The notes under the pieces were generated by a model. That model had not been told where the DNA came from. It saw only the letters and a list, made by a program, of their open reading frames with translations, and did no database searches. Shown here piece by piece: positions 27,830 through 39,940 of a stretch of 64,000 bases of DNA. The stretch's first letter is position 1; every line of letters starts with the position of its first letter. A program made the position numbers and the translations under genes. Source of the stretch: Cucumis sativus (lineage: Eukaryota > Streptophyta > Magnoliopsida > Cucurbitales > Cucurbitaceae); contig NC_026659.2 in the NCBI RefSeq assembly GCF_000004075.3, forward strand, positions 23,764,272-23,828,271, given 5' to 3'.

Positions 27830-29310
27830 TTAAGGTTTGAGCCTTGAGGTGATCCATCTTTTACAACTTTTCCTCTTGGTTTGTAAGCTAAATCAGTGAA
27901 GTAGATATGTTAATTAGACCAGTTTGAGTCTGCAAAAAAGAATTTGGGAAAGATGATTTCATCTTTTCTGTTATTAAATCGAAACTCTGATAGTTCTAAA
28001 TTAATTAATCATCATCTTCTTCTTGTTGAAAGTTTCTGTTTAATTCTCCCTAGCGGGTTGTTCAGTGGATCTAGATAAGATGAGGAAAACAAAGAGATTT
28101 CCACTTTATCATTCTTGCTGCTCTTTCCTTTTTCTAGGAGGATTGGCCTGCTGCAATCCTAAGACTCGACTAAAAGGTTTGATTTGACATAGTAATGGTG
28201 AAGACCCGAGAATTTGTTCACGTGTCCCTACGGCTGCAAGTTAATTTTAAAATTTAGTCTTACATTTCGAGATTCAAATCATAAATCCTTCAATCTTGTA
28301 TGTCTGATGTCAATTGAATTATAATAAAAAAATAAGCATTTTTTTTTCTCGTTTTTGCACTATTTAGTGTAATAACCATAAAATAGTTGTCAACTTCTAC
28401 TATCAACTTGATTTTGGACTTCATATTTTTCACTACAATCGAATTTCATTTTGCTGTTCTAAATGAATATAAGAAAGGAGTTTTCTTGTTAGGATCAAAT
28501 AGCAATTGAAATGAAACTTATCAAAGTTTTGTGCACAAAGTTAGATTGAACAAAGTATGATCATTCTAAATAATAATGATTCCACCCTAGAATAATGTTG
28601 TATAGAAAACAGAACAAAGTAAAAACTAGGTATTTGAAGCAAGATTTGAATAGACAAGGGTTGAAAAAAATTTTGTTTTAAAGTTTTCGTTCATCTAAAA
28701 TCGTAGATCGTAGAGTAAAAGAAAATTGTTTTTATTGGGTTTATATACCTATGTTTATTTAATCAACTTTTAGTTCTTAAGTTTTGAGTTTTGAAAAATA
28801 GACTAAGACGGTCTCTAATATTATTTTTCATTTCCTACCCAAGGTAATTTTTAAAAATTTATTTTAGAAATTGACATGAAAAGTTACAAAATTAAAAACA
28901 TCGATAATAATACATTTTTGAGCTTGCCCCTCCTTCCTCCTAGTCGTTTTCATGACCACATCTTCCTCTTCTCCATCCCAACACTCTAGCTTCAACGTCA
29001 ACGTCCATGCCCTCGATCACCTCACCATTAACTACTTTTTAAATTTTAAATTGATCAGGTCCAAACCAACATCTACTTTAGTTATTTTTTCTTCCATCAT
29101 TCAACCCGAGTCTCACCACTTCTCTTGACATACTATGTTAACGATCTACAGATTTGTAATTCTCATGTTCTTACCTCTATTTTCAATGAAAAAAACAAAA
29201 AGACCAAATGGGTTGAAGAACCAAGGTCTTTCTGTTCACACCAACTATTTTATATTGTAATCTTAAACTCCCAACAAATTTAGTAAAAGAAAGTTCTCTG
29301 ATTTTCCACT
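27830..29310. other. Intergenic region between ASF1 and the thioesterase gene
   Basis: The first 150-200 bases are probably ASF1 3' UTR. The rest is AT-rich and I recognise no gene in it. The final part is the promoter of the FatB-like gene, or the intron/leader region if the leader is spliced. Confidence 0.55.
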
Positions 29311-29326
29311 CACTCACTCTCTTCAC

Positions 29327-29334
29327 TATAAATC
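29327..29334 (+). promoter_or_regulatory. Candidate TATA box for the FatB-like gene
   Basis: CTATAAAT lies after a CT-rich stretch (CACTCACTCACTCTCTTCA), about 345 bp before the start codon. It would give transcription from about 29360. A TTTCAG acceptor at 29659-29664, just before the start codon, suggests that a leader intron could instead place the true promoter further upstream. Confidence 0.35.
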
Positions 29335-29675
29335 AAAATCAAAATTGTTTCTTTGTTTCATCCCACTAGACATCTCCATGAAACAACAATCAAAAACCAT
29401 AATGATAATAATAAACAATCATCTCTTTCCATTCAACACAGTCACAAAAGCGTCCAAATTCCAAACTACCCTTTTGTCTTTCAAATCTCCATTGTCGATC
29501 AAAACTAAGATTCCATACTCACTTCAAAGAAAAATGTCAAAACCTTCCCATTTTCCGATGGGACATACCCATTTCTTTGTTATGTTCATCTCTCAACTCA
29601 GAAAACCTTTGGCGAATCCGCCATTTGTAACTATAAGATCGTGATGGCTGTTCCTCTATTTCAGAAGCTCCACCA

Positions 29676-31669
29676 ATGGCCTCTTTCTCTTGCCCTGTTC
29701 CTTATGTTATCAGATGCTCCACTGCCAAAGAAGGTAATGATTCTAATAAGCTAAGGTATGTTAAAGTTAATGGGGCTATTATTGGGTCCATTTCTGAAAC
29801 TGATTTGCTGAGCCAATCGGTTAGAGCTTCGAGAGCTCTTGTCCCTTCTGTGGCGGAAAATGGGTGTTTTGTTAAAGAAGATGTTCGTCAGAAAATTCCC
29901 ACAAAGAAGCAGCTGGTTGATCCTCACCGGCAAGGCTTGATCATTGAAGGAGGTGTTGGGTATAGACAAACTGTTGTAATCAGATCGTATGAAGTTGGTC
30001 CTGATAAGACTGCAACTGTGGAGAGCGTCATGAATCTTTTGCAGGTCAGGCATGCCCAAATTATGTTAGACGAAATGCCTGAGAGAAGTTTTTGAATTCG
30101 GACTCACTTTAACTGGTTGGTACCATTTGTGATTCATGTAGGAAACAGCACTTAATCATGTTTGGATGTCTGGGCTTCTCAGCAATGGTTTTGGGGCTAC
30201 CCATGGCATGATGAGGAATAATCTTATCTGGGTTGTTTCACGTATGCTTGTCGAAGTAGACCACTATCCGATATGGTACGTTCTCTGTAGTCATCGAAAG
30301 AGTAATCCTACCCGGCTTCAAGTTTGTAGAGTTTTTATCTAAACACAATTGCAAATTCATCTGGATAGTTGTTAATTCATTTTAACAGCTAGCTTTCCGG
30401 TTTCTTCTTGAACAATGAGTTGTTCTCCTGCCTGAACTAGCACAATGTTCTATACGTTGCCTACTAATACAGATACATTGTATTATCTGTTCTACACGTT
30501 AGATTGATATTACTTGAATAGAGCTTCCCAGACTTTTGAAAACTAATTAATTACTTAGTTTACATCTCTTGAGTCTTGGGATGACCGTCTTCCTACTTTG
30601 TTCATGGGGATATTGATTTCAAATAAAGAACATGTTATGTGCTTGAACTGAGAAATGTCATTCATGCATATGCATATGATGGATCATTCTGCAGGGGCGA
30701 GATTGTTGAAATCGATACATGGGTTGGGGCATCCGGGAAAAATGGAATGAGAAGGGACTGGCTTATTAGAAGTCAAGCAACAGGCTACGTTTATGCTCGA
30801 GCGACAAGGTAATAAGAACTTACTATCTAGATGAAATTTCTTCCAAATTTATACCTAGTTGCTGTCATCTCTCCTGGCATACTAAAATGGTGAAATATAA
30901 AACAGCACATGGGTGATGATGAACCAGCAAACAAGACGACTCTCCAAAATGCCAGAAGAAGTAAGGGCAGAAATTTCTCCTTGGTTTATTGAAAAGCAAG
31001 CAATCAAAGAAGATGCCCCCGAGAAAATTTCCAAGTTAGATGATAAAGCTAAGTACATGAACTCTGACTTGAAGGTAAAAATCCCTTTAAATCAACTACG
31101 ATTCAGTCTCCACCAGCATTTAGAAAAGATAAAAACACGCTGATAATTGCTATTTACCCAGCCAAAGAGAAGTGATCTGGACATGAACCATCATGTCAAC
31201 AATGTCAAATACCTAAGATGGATGCTAGAGGTATTGTACATACAAAACCATCATTTATCAATAGATTTTGGTTGGGGGGAAGGGTCCAATGAACTTTTGA
31301 CACTTAATCATTTGCCTGTTACAGACGATACCTGACCATGTTTTGGAGTCTCATCAACTTTCTAGTATCATATTGGAGTATAGAAGGGAATGCGGAAGCT
31401 CTGATATAGTTCAATCACTATGTGAGCCAGATGAAGATGGAATCCTCAGAGATGTGGAGATGATAGAAGACAGAGAAATCGGTCTACTAAACGGGTTTTC
31501 CTTGGCGTCTGAAATTCTCAAAGGTGGACTCTTGGGATCTTTTGACAAAGGAACACAAAGGTATACACATCTTCTACAAATTGAAGGGGAGGCTAAGAAT
31601 GAAGAGATAGTGAGGGGAAGAACCACATGGAAGAAAAAGCTTACCACTATACCATTCTCCACAGAGTAA
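29676..31669 (+). CDS. FATB-like: FatB-type acyl-ACP thioesterase, plastid, 6 exons
   Basis: Hydrolyses acyl-ACP in plastids to release free (mostly saturated) fatty acids. Exons 29676-30044, 30142-30275, 30695-30808, 30906-31074, 31162-31230 and 31325-31669 join in frame into 399 aa. The two hotdog repeats are seen in IRSYEVGPDKTATVESVMNL, ETALNHVWMSGLLSNGFGAT, DTWVGASGKNGMRRDWLIRS and WVMMNQQTRRLSKMPEEVRA. The catalytic set is D269, N271, H273 (LDMNHHVNNVKY) and C308 (EYRRECG); the 37-residue N-to-C spacing equals that of characterised FatB enzymes. These motifs fit FatB rather than FatA. Unusual points: no hydrophobic anchor segment before the catalytic domain, a short N-terminus of about 85 residues, and an acidic segment after C308. 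It looks like a diverged FatB lineage, and substrate preference is unknown. Confidence 0.92.
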
Positions 31670-31679
31670 ATCTTATTTA

Positions 31680-32470
31680 TATCAGTTCCATCGCCTCTTT
31701 AAGAAGACAACACCCACAATGCAACATTCCTGAAAACAATAAGCAAAAGGGCTACTTTATGTGAAATTTATTATTTTGTTCATGGTTACTCATATTCTTG
31801 TTCTGCTTCACAAGGGAGTGTTTATCAAATGGAGCTGCTCCTGTAAATGCAGAAGTAATGACAGAGTCTCCCTTTAAAGAGTTCAAGAAGACAAGAACTA
31901 TATGAAACAATGTAAATTGTAATAGATCGATATCATATGGAAAGAAGAAGCTGATCCGTCATGGATATATTTGAAGCCTCTTTTATTTTTATTTTTTGGA
32001 TTATGTTTTAAGAATTTCCAATGGTACTGACTCCAGCTGATTCTCTGCATTGGACGTTTGTGGTTTAAAAAGTTCTGTAAACTACAAATACCAATGGAGA
32101 AGTCTATCCGAAGGAAACCAAACACGAAAAAAATATATAAAGATTAGATAACAATCTCAAACATTAACATTAAATCAACATAAAATGAAAATGAAAAACC
32201 CAAGAAACAACCCCCCACCCCCCCAAAAAAAAAAGTAAATAAAAGCACAACAAACCAGATAGAAGAACAGAGCAAATAGCAACTCTAACATCTAGAAAAA
32301 GAAAATTTTCCACTCAAGAAACATAATTCTCAAAAAGAAAAAGATTACTGATCTGGAAATGAGTCCATTTTCTGAGAGGAAACTCATGTACAATCAATGT
32401 GGGTAAAATATTTACACGGTAATCCTCCTTGTGACAAGAAGAAACCAAAGAATAGTCTACCACTGCTGCT
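31680..32470. other. Convergent 3' regions of the thioesterase and PSS1 genes
   Basis: The two genes converge, so this 0.8-kb stretch holds both 3' UTRs. It includes poly-C/poly-A runs at about 32210-32235. There is no separate gene. The ORF on the minus strand at 31898-32125 has no recognisable product. Confidence 0.6.
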
Positions 32471-32476
32471 GAGAGA

Positions 32477-35400
32477 TCATTGCTTCTTTCTTGCTAAACG
32501 TTGATGTGATTGCCACGACCAAATTAAAAGGAATAATACAACTGCACCTCCAACCGAGATCCAGAATATTACCAACCAAAGAGGCATTGGTTTGGGATAT
32601 AAACCTGAAATGAAAATCAGATCAATGGCAACCAATACAAACTTTCATTCCTAATAGAACTTCAACAAGCTTGAAACTAAACCGTTATATGTGCAGAAGA
32701 TCTTACCATGTCCAAACTTTATACAAATAAGAAGTTCAATGATGCAAATTGCAAGCGATAGCCAACAAAATGCGCCAACTTTCTTCACGGGCTTTCTGGA
32801 ATACATATTATTAGTCAAGACAGGTGGATTTGCTTGGAGGAATAGGAATTCAGGGGGGCAGAGATGGAGAGAGTACCGATCTTGAAGGTAGGAATTATAC
32901 TCCCGAATTGTTGGGATTGCAATCAGCCACCACAAGATTAGTCTATATATGATCACAGGATTCCTTGGGGGTACCCAAAGACTAAACTTCAAAAAGAATG
33001 TATTGAGCTCTACTGTCAGGAAGACGATGCAAAGGCTTATAACTTGAATGAAACGCCATGGACCAAGTAATGGGTGCCACTCATCTTTGTCCCACTGTGC
33101 TGGTGTGAATTGTCCCAGTGTTCGTTTGACCTGCAACGGAGAATAACAAACTTATAACAAAAGCAAATAATCGTCCTGGACCGAGAAAAACATATGACCT
33201 GTTCTCCTCCTATACTAGCATAATGTTCAAAAGAAAAAGAAAGGTACATGGATTTTGATGGACATATTGACGCCAGTGATTCAAAATCTTTAAAATAATT
33301 AGTGACACAAAGTTTGATTCTTCACTTAGCTAATTACAGGCATTGGCAGTGGAGATTTTAGACGAACACTTTTTTCTTTTTCTTTCTTTTATTTTGAGAA
33401 GTGGAGAAGGAGCGTGAAGAGGAAGGATGTCATCACGATAACTAATAACTCTTATATAAAGAGGATCGATCAGTATCTGTTTTCTTTTTCGTTTTTTTCT
33501 GATAAGAAACAAAAATGTACTTCCCAATAATATTAGGAAAGTAGCTGATGAAATCTGTCATACTAATGGGGTGGTTAATGATATCACACAAAAGATGGAG
33601 GTTTAATTAAAACGTACTTTCCCAATAATATTAGGTTGACGACTTAGACCAACCCACTTGTATGTTTTACCATCGAAGTATCGAACAGTACGCATTCCTG
33701 CCCAGATGCCTGCAAATTCAGTCATACATGAAATCAAAAACCAAGTTTATTTCTAAAAGGTACCATTAGTTGCAGAGAAACTATATAGAACACTTGGACC
33801 ATCCTTGTCCATGTAAGGAGGTTCAATAACCAGTAATCTATCAATTTCAAACTATCAAAAGACTGAAAATCAACCCAAAAGACTAGAAGACAGACCAAGA
33901 AGGATAATCACTAATTTCTACGATTGGATATGGCTATTTGGGAAGTGGGAAAGGAGAAGAATTTGAGCATATAAATCAAACAATTAATTTATACAATGCC
34001 TAACAGTAAGCAAACAAAAAGTTGGACATTTGGGAGGGAAGGAGTGATCTTACCAAACCAGTTACATATCAAAATATCAAGAACGATACTGTCCCACCAA
34101 CACTCGTTGAAGTTTGGTAACATGTGGCGAAAGGTTAGCTGAAAATCAAGATAATTAAGTTGTAGTTGTATCAATGAATTGGACAATAGCAAGCACTTAA
34201 AAGGTCAAGCTTCAATTGAGATCAACGTAAGAAACTCATAGGTACTGAAAAACCTTACCTCCATCATTTCAAACCCAATTGACAACACCCACAGTAGAGC
34301 TTGGTTACGAATCATTATAGCCTTGCCCCACCATCCAATTATATGAGCTGGAACAAATTCATCAAAAAGTGTCTCCTGAAAGTAAGGATAAGGAAGTATA
34401 CGATGAATCTCCCAATGTCATAGATACAAAAAACACTATTGCTGCTGTACATTATGAGTATATAGGTAAAAGATTTCGTACATAAACATTCTTAAACCTG
34501 CTTTTGGAATTTTCAGGTAAATAAAGACGACAATCAGCACCATAAGATCTTTCTGGAAGCTCTGCATGAAATGGTGGGATGATAACTTAAAACTTCTAAC
34601 AGATACCCAAACCATGCTTATGCATTTTCACAGATAACAGTTAAACAGAGATGAAGAGCATTACCAACACCGAGGTCAGGATGGAGAAACTTCATAAACT
34701 GTCGAGCATCATCACGACTCTGGACGAGAATAATATTGTGGTGTTAACAAGTGATAATTTCAAAATGTACATTGAAAACCCCTTTTAAACCACCAAAAGA
34801 AAAAACAAAACTGTCAATCAAGATCAACCAACTGCGGTCTAAATTTGAGGCCTCTCCCCACCTGATAATTTTTAATTTAAAGAACATATATGACATAAAA
34901 AGAAAATTTTACAAACAAAATCTGAAATTGTCAACTAAGATCCTGTTTTCTGATTAATTATACAATATGATACTTCTTTATAATATAAGAAACAGTTTAT
35001 TTATACAATAAAAAACAACTACACTTAATTGACTTCCAACTCACAAATTTATACAGGAAAACAAAAGGAATATAGCTCTGACAACAATCAAACAGTAAAT
35101 ATCAATGTAGAGAAAAAATAAAGGAAAAACACCACTTCGAGAGGGCATGACCTGAAACAGCAAAAAGGTAAGTGCTATCAAGTAAATGACAGCCATTCCA
35201 TGCACCAAACGCCAAATGGCTGGATGTGGCCTAATCAAAATCCTGCAAGAAACAACCTCAGGCGTGAGGGGTGTAAAAACACACTTGCATGAAAATACTT
35301 TATAAGAACTTCTCTAATTCACGAAACATATCAAAGTAATCTTAAAAAATTTCCATTTGTAACCTACTATAACTAATAGAGTTAAACAAGTGAGTCCAAG

Positions 35401-37115
35401 ATGCACAAATAAGAAATGAAAATATCAACAACAGTTAAAGGATAGGCTATACATAAGAAACTTTAGATTAGGGATTTTCTTGTCCAGAAACAACGATCAT
35501 CTCGTAACATATTGTAGATGAAGGGCAGGTCTTTCCATGCATATAACAGGAATAAAGCAAATCAATCTAGAGTCAAAATATATTCCAACTTTCTAACAGG
35601 TATTAATCTTAACTCTTTACCATTGATTTTTCTTTAATGTACAACACAGAAAATGAGGATGTCAATACACTATGTTCATATGCTCGATAAAGAACCACTT
35701 ACGTTGATGGGGCTTGCAGCAAACAATAGGCAAGAAATACTGAAATCATAGCCCATACACCCCTACATGGAATAAGACTCGGTAGGATGAGCTTCTGACA
35801 GTAATAAAACAGTGATAACATAATCCTTATTGACACAAACCTTTTAACAGAAATAGCACTATCCTCATGTGCTGCGTTTTGAGGATCAAGGGCTCCACTG
35901 GCCCAGCTGGTTAAGACAAGCAACAAGGTAAGTAAAACAGAAGTTTTTTTAGTCATAAAAATAAGCGAGAAACATCCTTATTTAGTTTAATACACGAAAA
36001 GGGGTGAATAACAGCTGAAGAATATAACATCATGGAGGCCATAACAATTTTCCAAGCACAAAGTTACACTAGATGTTGAGACTCCCTCTACCTCTCATGA
36101 TCCATTCTGAGTCTTAATTTAGATGTTCATGTGTTCTTCTAGAACTACAAGTTTTTAAAATAATATTCACATTTTAATTTAGTGACCACAAATAACAGAA
36201 ATACGTAACATAACAGTGACACAAACCAAGTAATAAAAGAAATATAATAATCTGGTGTTTATAGAAAGTAAAATAAAGCCAAAAATGATGAAAAATGTTA
36301 TATGTACATCCGACAGAAAAAAAATCATGGAAAATTATGGGTGTCCAAATATCTCTTGCTACATGCTACCAATTATAAAAAGAAATGAAGGAAAAGCTTC
36401 CATTCGAGGGAACAAGCAAACAACTAAACATACAGAAGGGAACTTTGTTACCAAAGCCAGAAAAATAGAAAGACCTCCACTTCTAACCCAAAAGAACGCA
36501 GACCTCCACTTATACCCCAAAAGGACAGAAAATTTACACAACTAACTAACTATCTTGAGAAAGAGAAAATACCTCAAGCAATACACTGCAGGTGCATTAT
36601 ATAGAACCAAATTTCAATTATGTGCAAAATTTCAGTATTGAAACAGCATAATTTAACAACTCCTCTCTTATTCATGATAACCTGAGCATGACTTAAACAC
36701 TACAGGTATTATTTTTATTTTCACCTTTAACAATAACATCGTACAAAAAATATGGTTCACTATTTTACAACCGACGATAAATTAGGTGGGAGTAGGAAAC
36801 TCAAATTCATAGAGAAACAGGAATTCCAATTAGATTGTAGATGGGAAGTCAACGAAAAAGTTCAAAATAAACCACTTAAAATGCAGCAAAAATTTGGACA
36901 AAAGAATTTAATGATAAGAAACTACCTATTGCACAAAACACTCACATAAGGAAGCATGCACCAATAAGTAATAATGATATAGTACGAGGCTTGTACGCCC
37001 ATGCAGTCCAGGGATCAAGATCTTCACCCATGCTTAACGAATTATAATCACCATTTTCTTGAACCAAATAATTTCTTTTCCTTGCTCGTCTGGGTCCATC
37101 AGGCTCCATGACCAT
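32477..37115 (-). CDS. PSS1: Phosphatidylserine synthase, base-exchange type, 12 coding exons
   Basis: Multi-pass membrane enzyme of the ER/nuclear envelope that exchanges the head group of phosphatidylethanolamine for serine. Coding exons on the minus strand: 37115-36946, 35906-35841, 35762-35703, 35242-35152, 34719-34665, 34561-34482, 34375-34259, 34138-34054, 33709-33618, 33130-32877, 32795-32707, 32604-32477. They sum to 1287 nt, 428 aa, in frame throughout. Family signatures: [20 protein letters not shown] near the N-terminus, [60 protein letters not shown] followed by [27 protein letters not shown], and a basic end (HQRLARKKQ). About eight hydrophobic segments are visible. A second ATG lies two codons after the chosen start. 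A 5'-leader intron (39436-37141) is supported by GTAAGT and CAG sites. Confidence 0.95.
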
Positions 37116-39660
37116 TTCTCGAAATGATACAGCTTGCTAACTGCAAATTACAAATATAGGGGTGTAACCATTTTTCTTAAACATACTACAGAGTTAAAAG
37201 TAAAAGAATTCCTAGGCTGCGTACTCGTACAGTGGTTAACAGCTTAGAGCATGAAAGGGGCAAAAGGTCATCAGAAATTTGACAGAACAAAGAGCACCTT
37301 TGAGGACACCAGGCAAAACTATGGACGGAACACAGAAATATAATATCCCTATAAATTGGAAAGCCAATACGTCTAGAGCACACATTTTGGTGATATATGC
37401 ATGTCCACCTCAAACATAAATATAATATATTAGTAGAAAATTCAAAAGTTAGTTGGACCATCAAAAAGTATTTCACTGCTTAAAACATTCAACTCCAAAT
37501 CACATACTTCCAAAATAGGAGAAATGACATGCGTTCTAGATTATAAGGAAAAACTAATTTGACTCAAATTTTACCTTTTCTATCTACACATTGAACATCC
37601 AAGTTAAAAATCTGATATTTTCATCCTAAATATGTTCTCATCATTTCAAGTTAAACTCCTCGTCAAACTTCATCACTTTCTTTATTTTTGTGTTCAAAGA
37701 AATACAATTTTAGATATCAATTCCATTCTTTTGGCCCTTCAACAAGTAAAGAAGCCAAAAATACTGTTACAGATTAAAGGCTGAGAAATGGCACCTTGCA
37801 GAAAATTAGTCAGCAAATCATGATATAACATGGAAACTTATTACGCCAACAAGGGTTGAAAAATATGATAGATGGACCAAAGAAGGAAAAAAAAACCTAA
37901 AAATGACATATATATTCCTCGGAGGAAGTTCACATGATTAAACACCTTCTCAGCAATATGAAAGTATGATACTCTAAATCATTACAGAATCTAAAGATAT
38001 TCACACCAGGAAATTAATGAGAAGATTGTACTCCAGTCAAAAAAGGTGAGCAGAAAGAGGCATTAAGTGATATGATTAAGAAAAACATTCCATAGAAGCA
38101 TGTGAAATCTAATCCTCTATTCCCATCCCAATTCATGGTCCCTACAGATTTCCCTTCGGCTGATTGTGACATTCATCAACAATCATAATAGTCTAACAAT
38201 GAACTTCCAATGAAGTCCAATCACTACAAATTTACATATTTCACCCATCAATTAGGTGCCTGTCCTTCAAAATCCAAAAGAGATTCTCAAAATCTCAAGT
38301 CAAACTAATTTATCCGAAGGGCAAACCACTTTTACACAAAAATGATCCCACACCATGCTCCAAACTTTACAGACTGTTTGCTAATAATAATGCATTAAAC
38401 CTATGCCAAAGGCTATGACTCATAGCCTTATTAAGTGATTTGAGTAGAGGTCTATCTGATAGAACCGCCCTGAAATTTTAAACACAAGATCACCAACAAA
38501 CTTACAACTACAACCCCCAGTGTTGCCCTTCCTTGAATTAATCTTTCCATTCCAAAGCCTAATAGTAACTCAATAGATTAAATCAAACACATACAAATGG
38601 ATCCAACATAAATCCTCAAACCTGAAACTCATTCAATATCTACAAGTACTGTGATTCAAGCTTTTGCAAAATCTTCCCAAAAAAACAAAAAGATGCAAGA
38701 GCACCACATCCAAGGAAATGGCATGATTTAATTATTAAAAGAAAAAAGTAATCCAGACCAAGAACATGTTGCTTACTAATGAGTTCAAGAGAACAAAAAA
38801 AAAAAAAAAACACAAAACAAAGATATACAAAGCACAAATCTAAAAACAAAAGAAAAAACAGTGTAAATGGAGAATATAAATACAAATTAGAAACCTGCAA
38901 GGGTATGAAGTGCAATTAAGCAGTAGAGAAGTCAATGAGTAATTAAAAAGAATAAATACAATAAACTTTTTTAAAAAACTTATAGGGACTGTAGGAGAGA
39001 AAGCAAAAAGGGGAAGGACCCCACCATGAAATAACACCACCCCTTTCCCTTAATTGAACCGTTGTTGCATGTCTTGGAAAATTATAAAGTACCCATTATT
39101 GAAAGTGATGTAAAAATGAAAACCCATATCAAAGAATCGCCCAGAAATCACGCATAAAAAGAAGAAGAAGAAGAAGAAGAAGAAGAAGAAGAAGAAGAAG
39201 AAGAAGAAGCATAAAAAGAAAATACATGAAAAAGGGTTCTAAGAAAACTAAAGGAAACGAGAAAGATTTCATAAAAAAGACAGAGAGACATAAAAAAAGC
39301 AATGGATGAATTATACAAAAACGATAAGCCAATGAAACCCAAATCAAAAAATAACAAAAGGGGGGAAAAGGTGAAGGAAAAAGCGTATTTTGGTATAGAG
39401 AAAAAAGCTTTTAAAGACGATTTTTAGTTTACTTACGTAGAGAAGGTGGAAGAAGGGGCTGACAAAGGGGGGGAAGCCCTGGCCGTACGATTAGAGGACA
39501 GAAGGATTGTAGCCGTCAGATCAGAAAGGTAGGAGAAAGTGGAAGTTGTAATAATGGAGAGTTATAGAAAAGCAGCAGTGGAGAAAGAGAGAAAGCAAGA
39601 AGAAGAAGATGATGATGAAGAAAAGAAAGACAATTTTTTCTGTTTTAGAAAAAAAAAACA
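37116..39660 (-). other. PSS1 5' leader with a 2.3-kb leader intron
   Basis: On the minus strand a donor CTCTAC/GTAAGTAAAC at 39437 and an acceptor TTTGCAG/TTAGC at 37140 frame an intron in the 5' UTR. The first leader exon runs from about 39640 to 39437 and is CT-rich with no obvious coding potential. The intron carries a long (GAA)n microsatellite close to the donor. ORFs in this interval are low-complexity and were not called. Confidence 0.7.
39161..39209. repeat. (GAA)16 microsatellite
   Basis: An uninterrupted GAA tract of about 49 bp (TTC on the sense strand of PSS1) lies about 230 bp inside the leader intron of PSS1, near its 5' splice site. It is expected to be length-polymorphic. 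Confidence 0.95.
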
Positions 39661-39790
39661 AATTGAAAATTAAAGTTTTTATGATTAAAAAGTTTGATAC
39701 AAATCAAATCTCATATAACCAACTGATTGATTTAGAAGGAAATGCAAAGAACAGAGAATTGGGAAAAGCAAATTAGCCTTTGTGTAACAG

Positions 39791-39940
39791 TAGAGAGAGA
39801 GAGAGAACATAAATATTTTTTTAAAAAAAAGAAAAATAAAAACTCTGTGTTTCTTTTTTTGTTAAGTATGAGAGATAGAGTAGAGAGAGAAATGAAAAGT
39901 CTAAGTTCTTTTTTCCTTAAGATTAGAGAGAGAGAGAGAG
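39791..39940. repeat. GA-rich promoter repeats upstream of PSS1
   Basis: Two (AG)n runs at about 39791-39806 and 39925-39940 flank a mixed purine tract. On the PSS1 sense strand they are CT repeats close upstream of the presumed transcription start, as in many plant core promoters (Y patches). The overlapping ORFs of about 94 codons are low-complexity artefacts. Confidence 0.6.

Noticed and set aside
36255..36545. 96-codon plus-strand ORF inside PSS1 intron 1
   Set aside because: It lies in the intron, antisense to the gene, with no similarity to known proteins.
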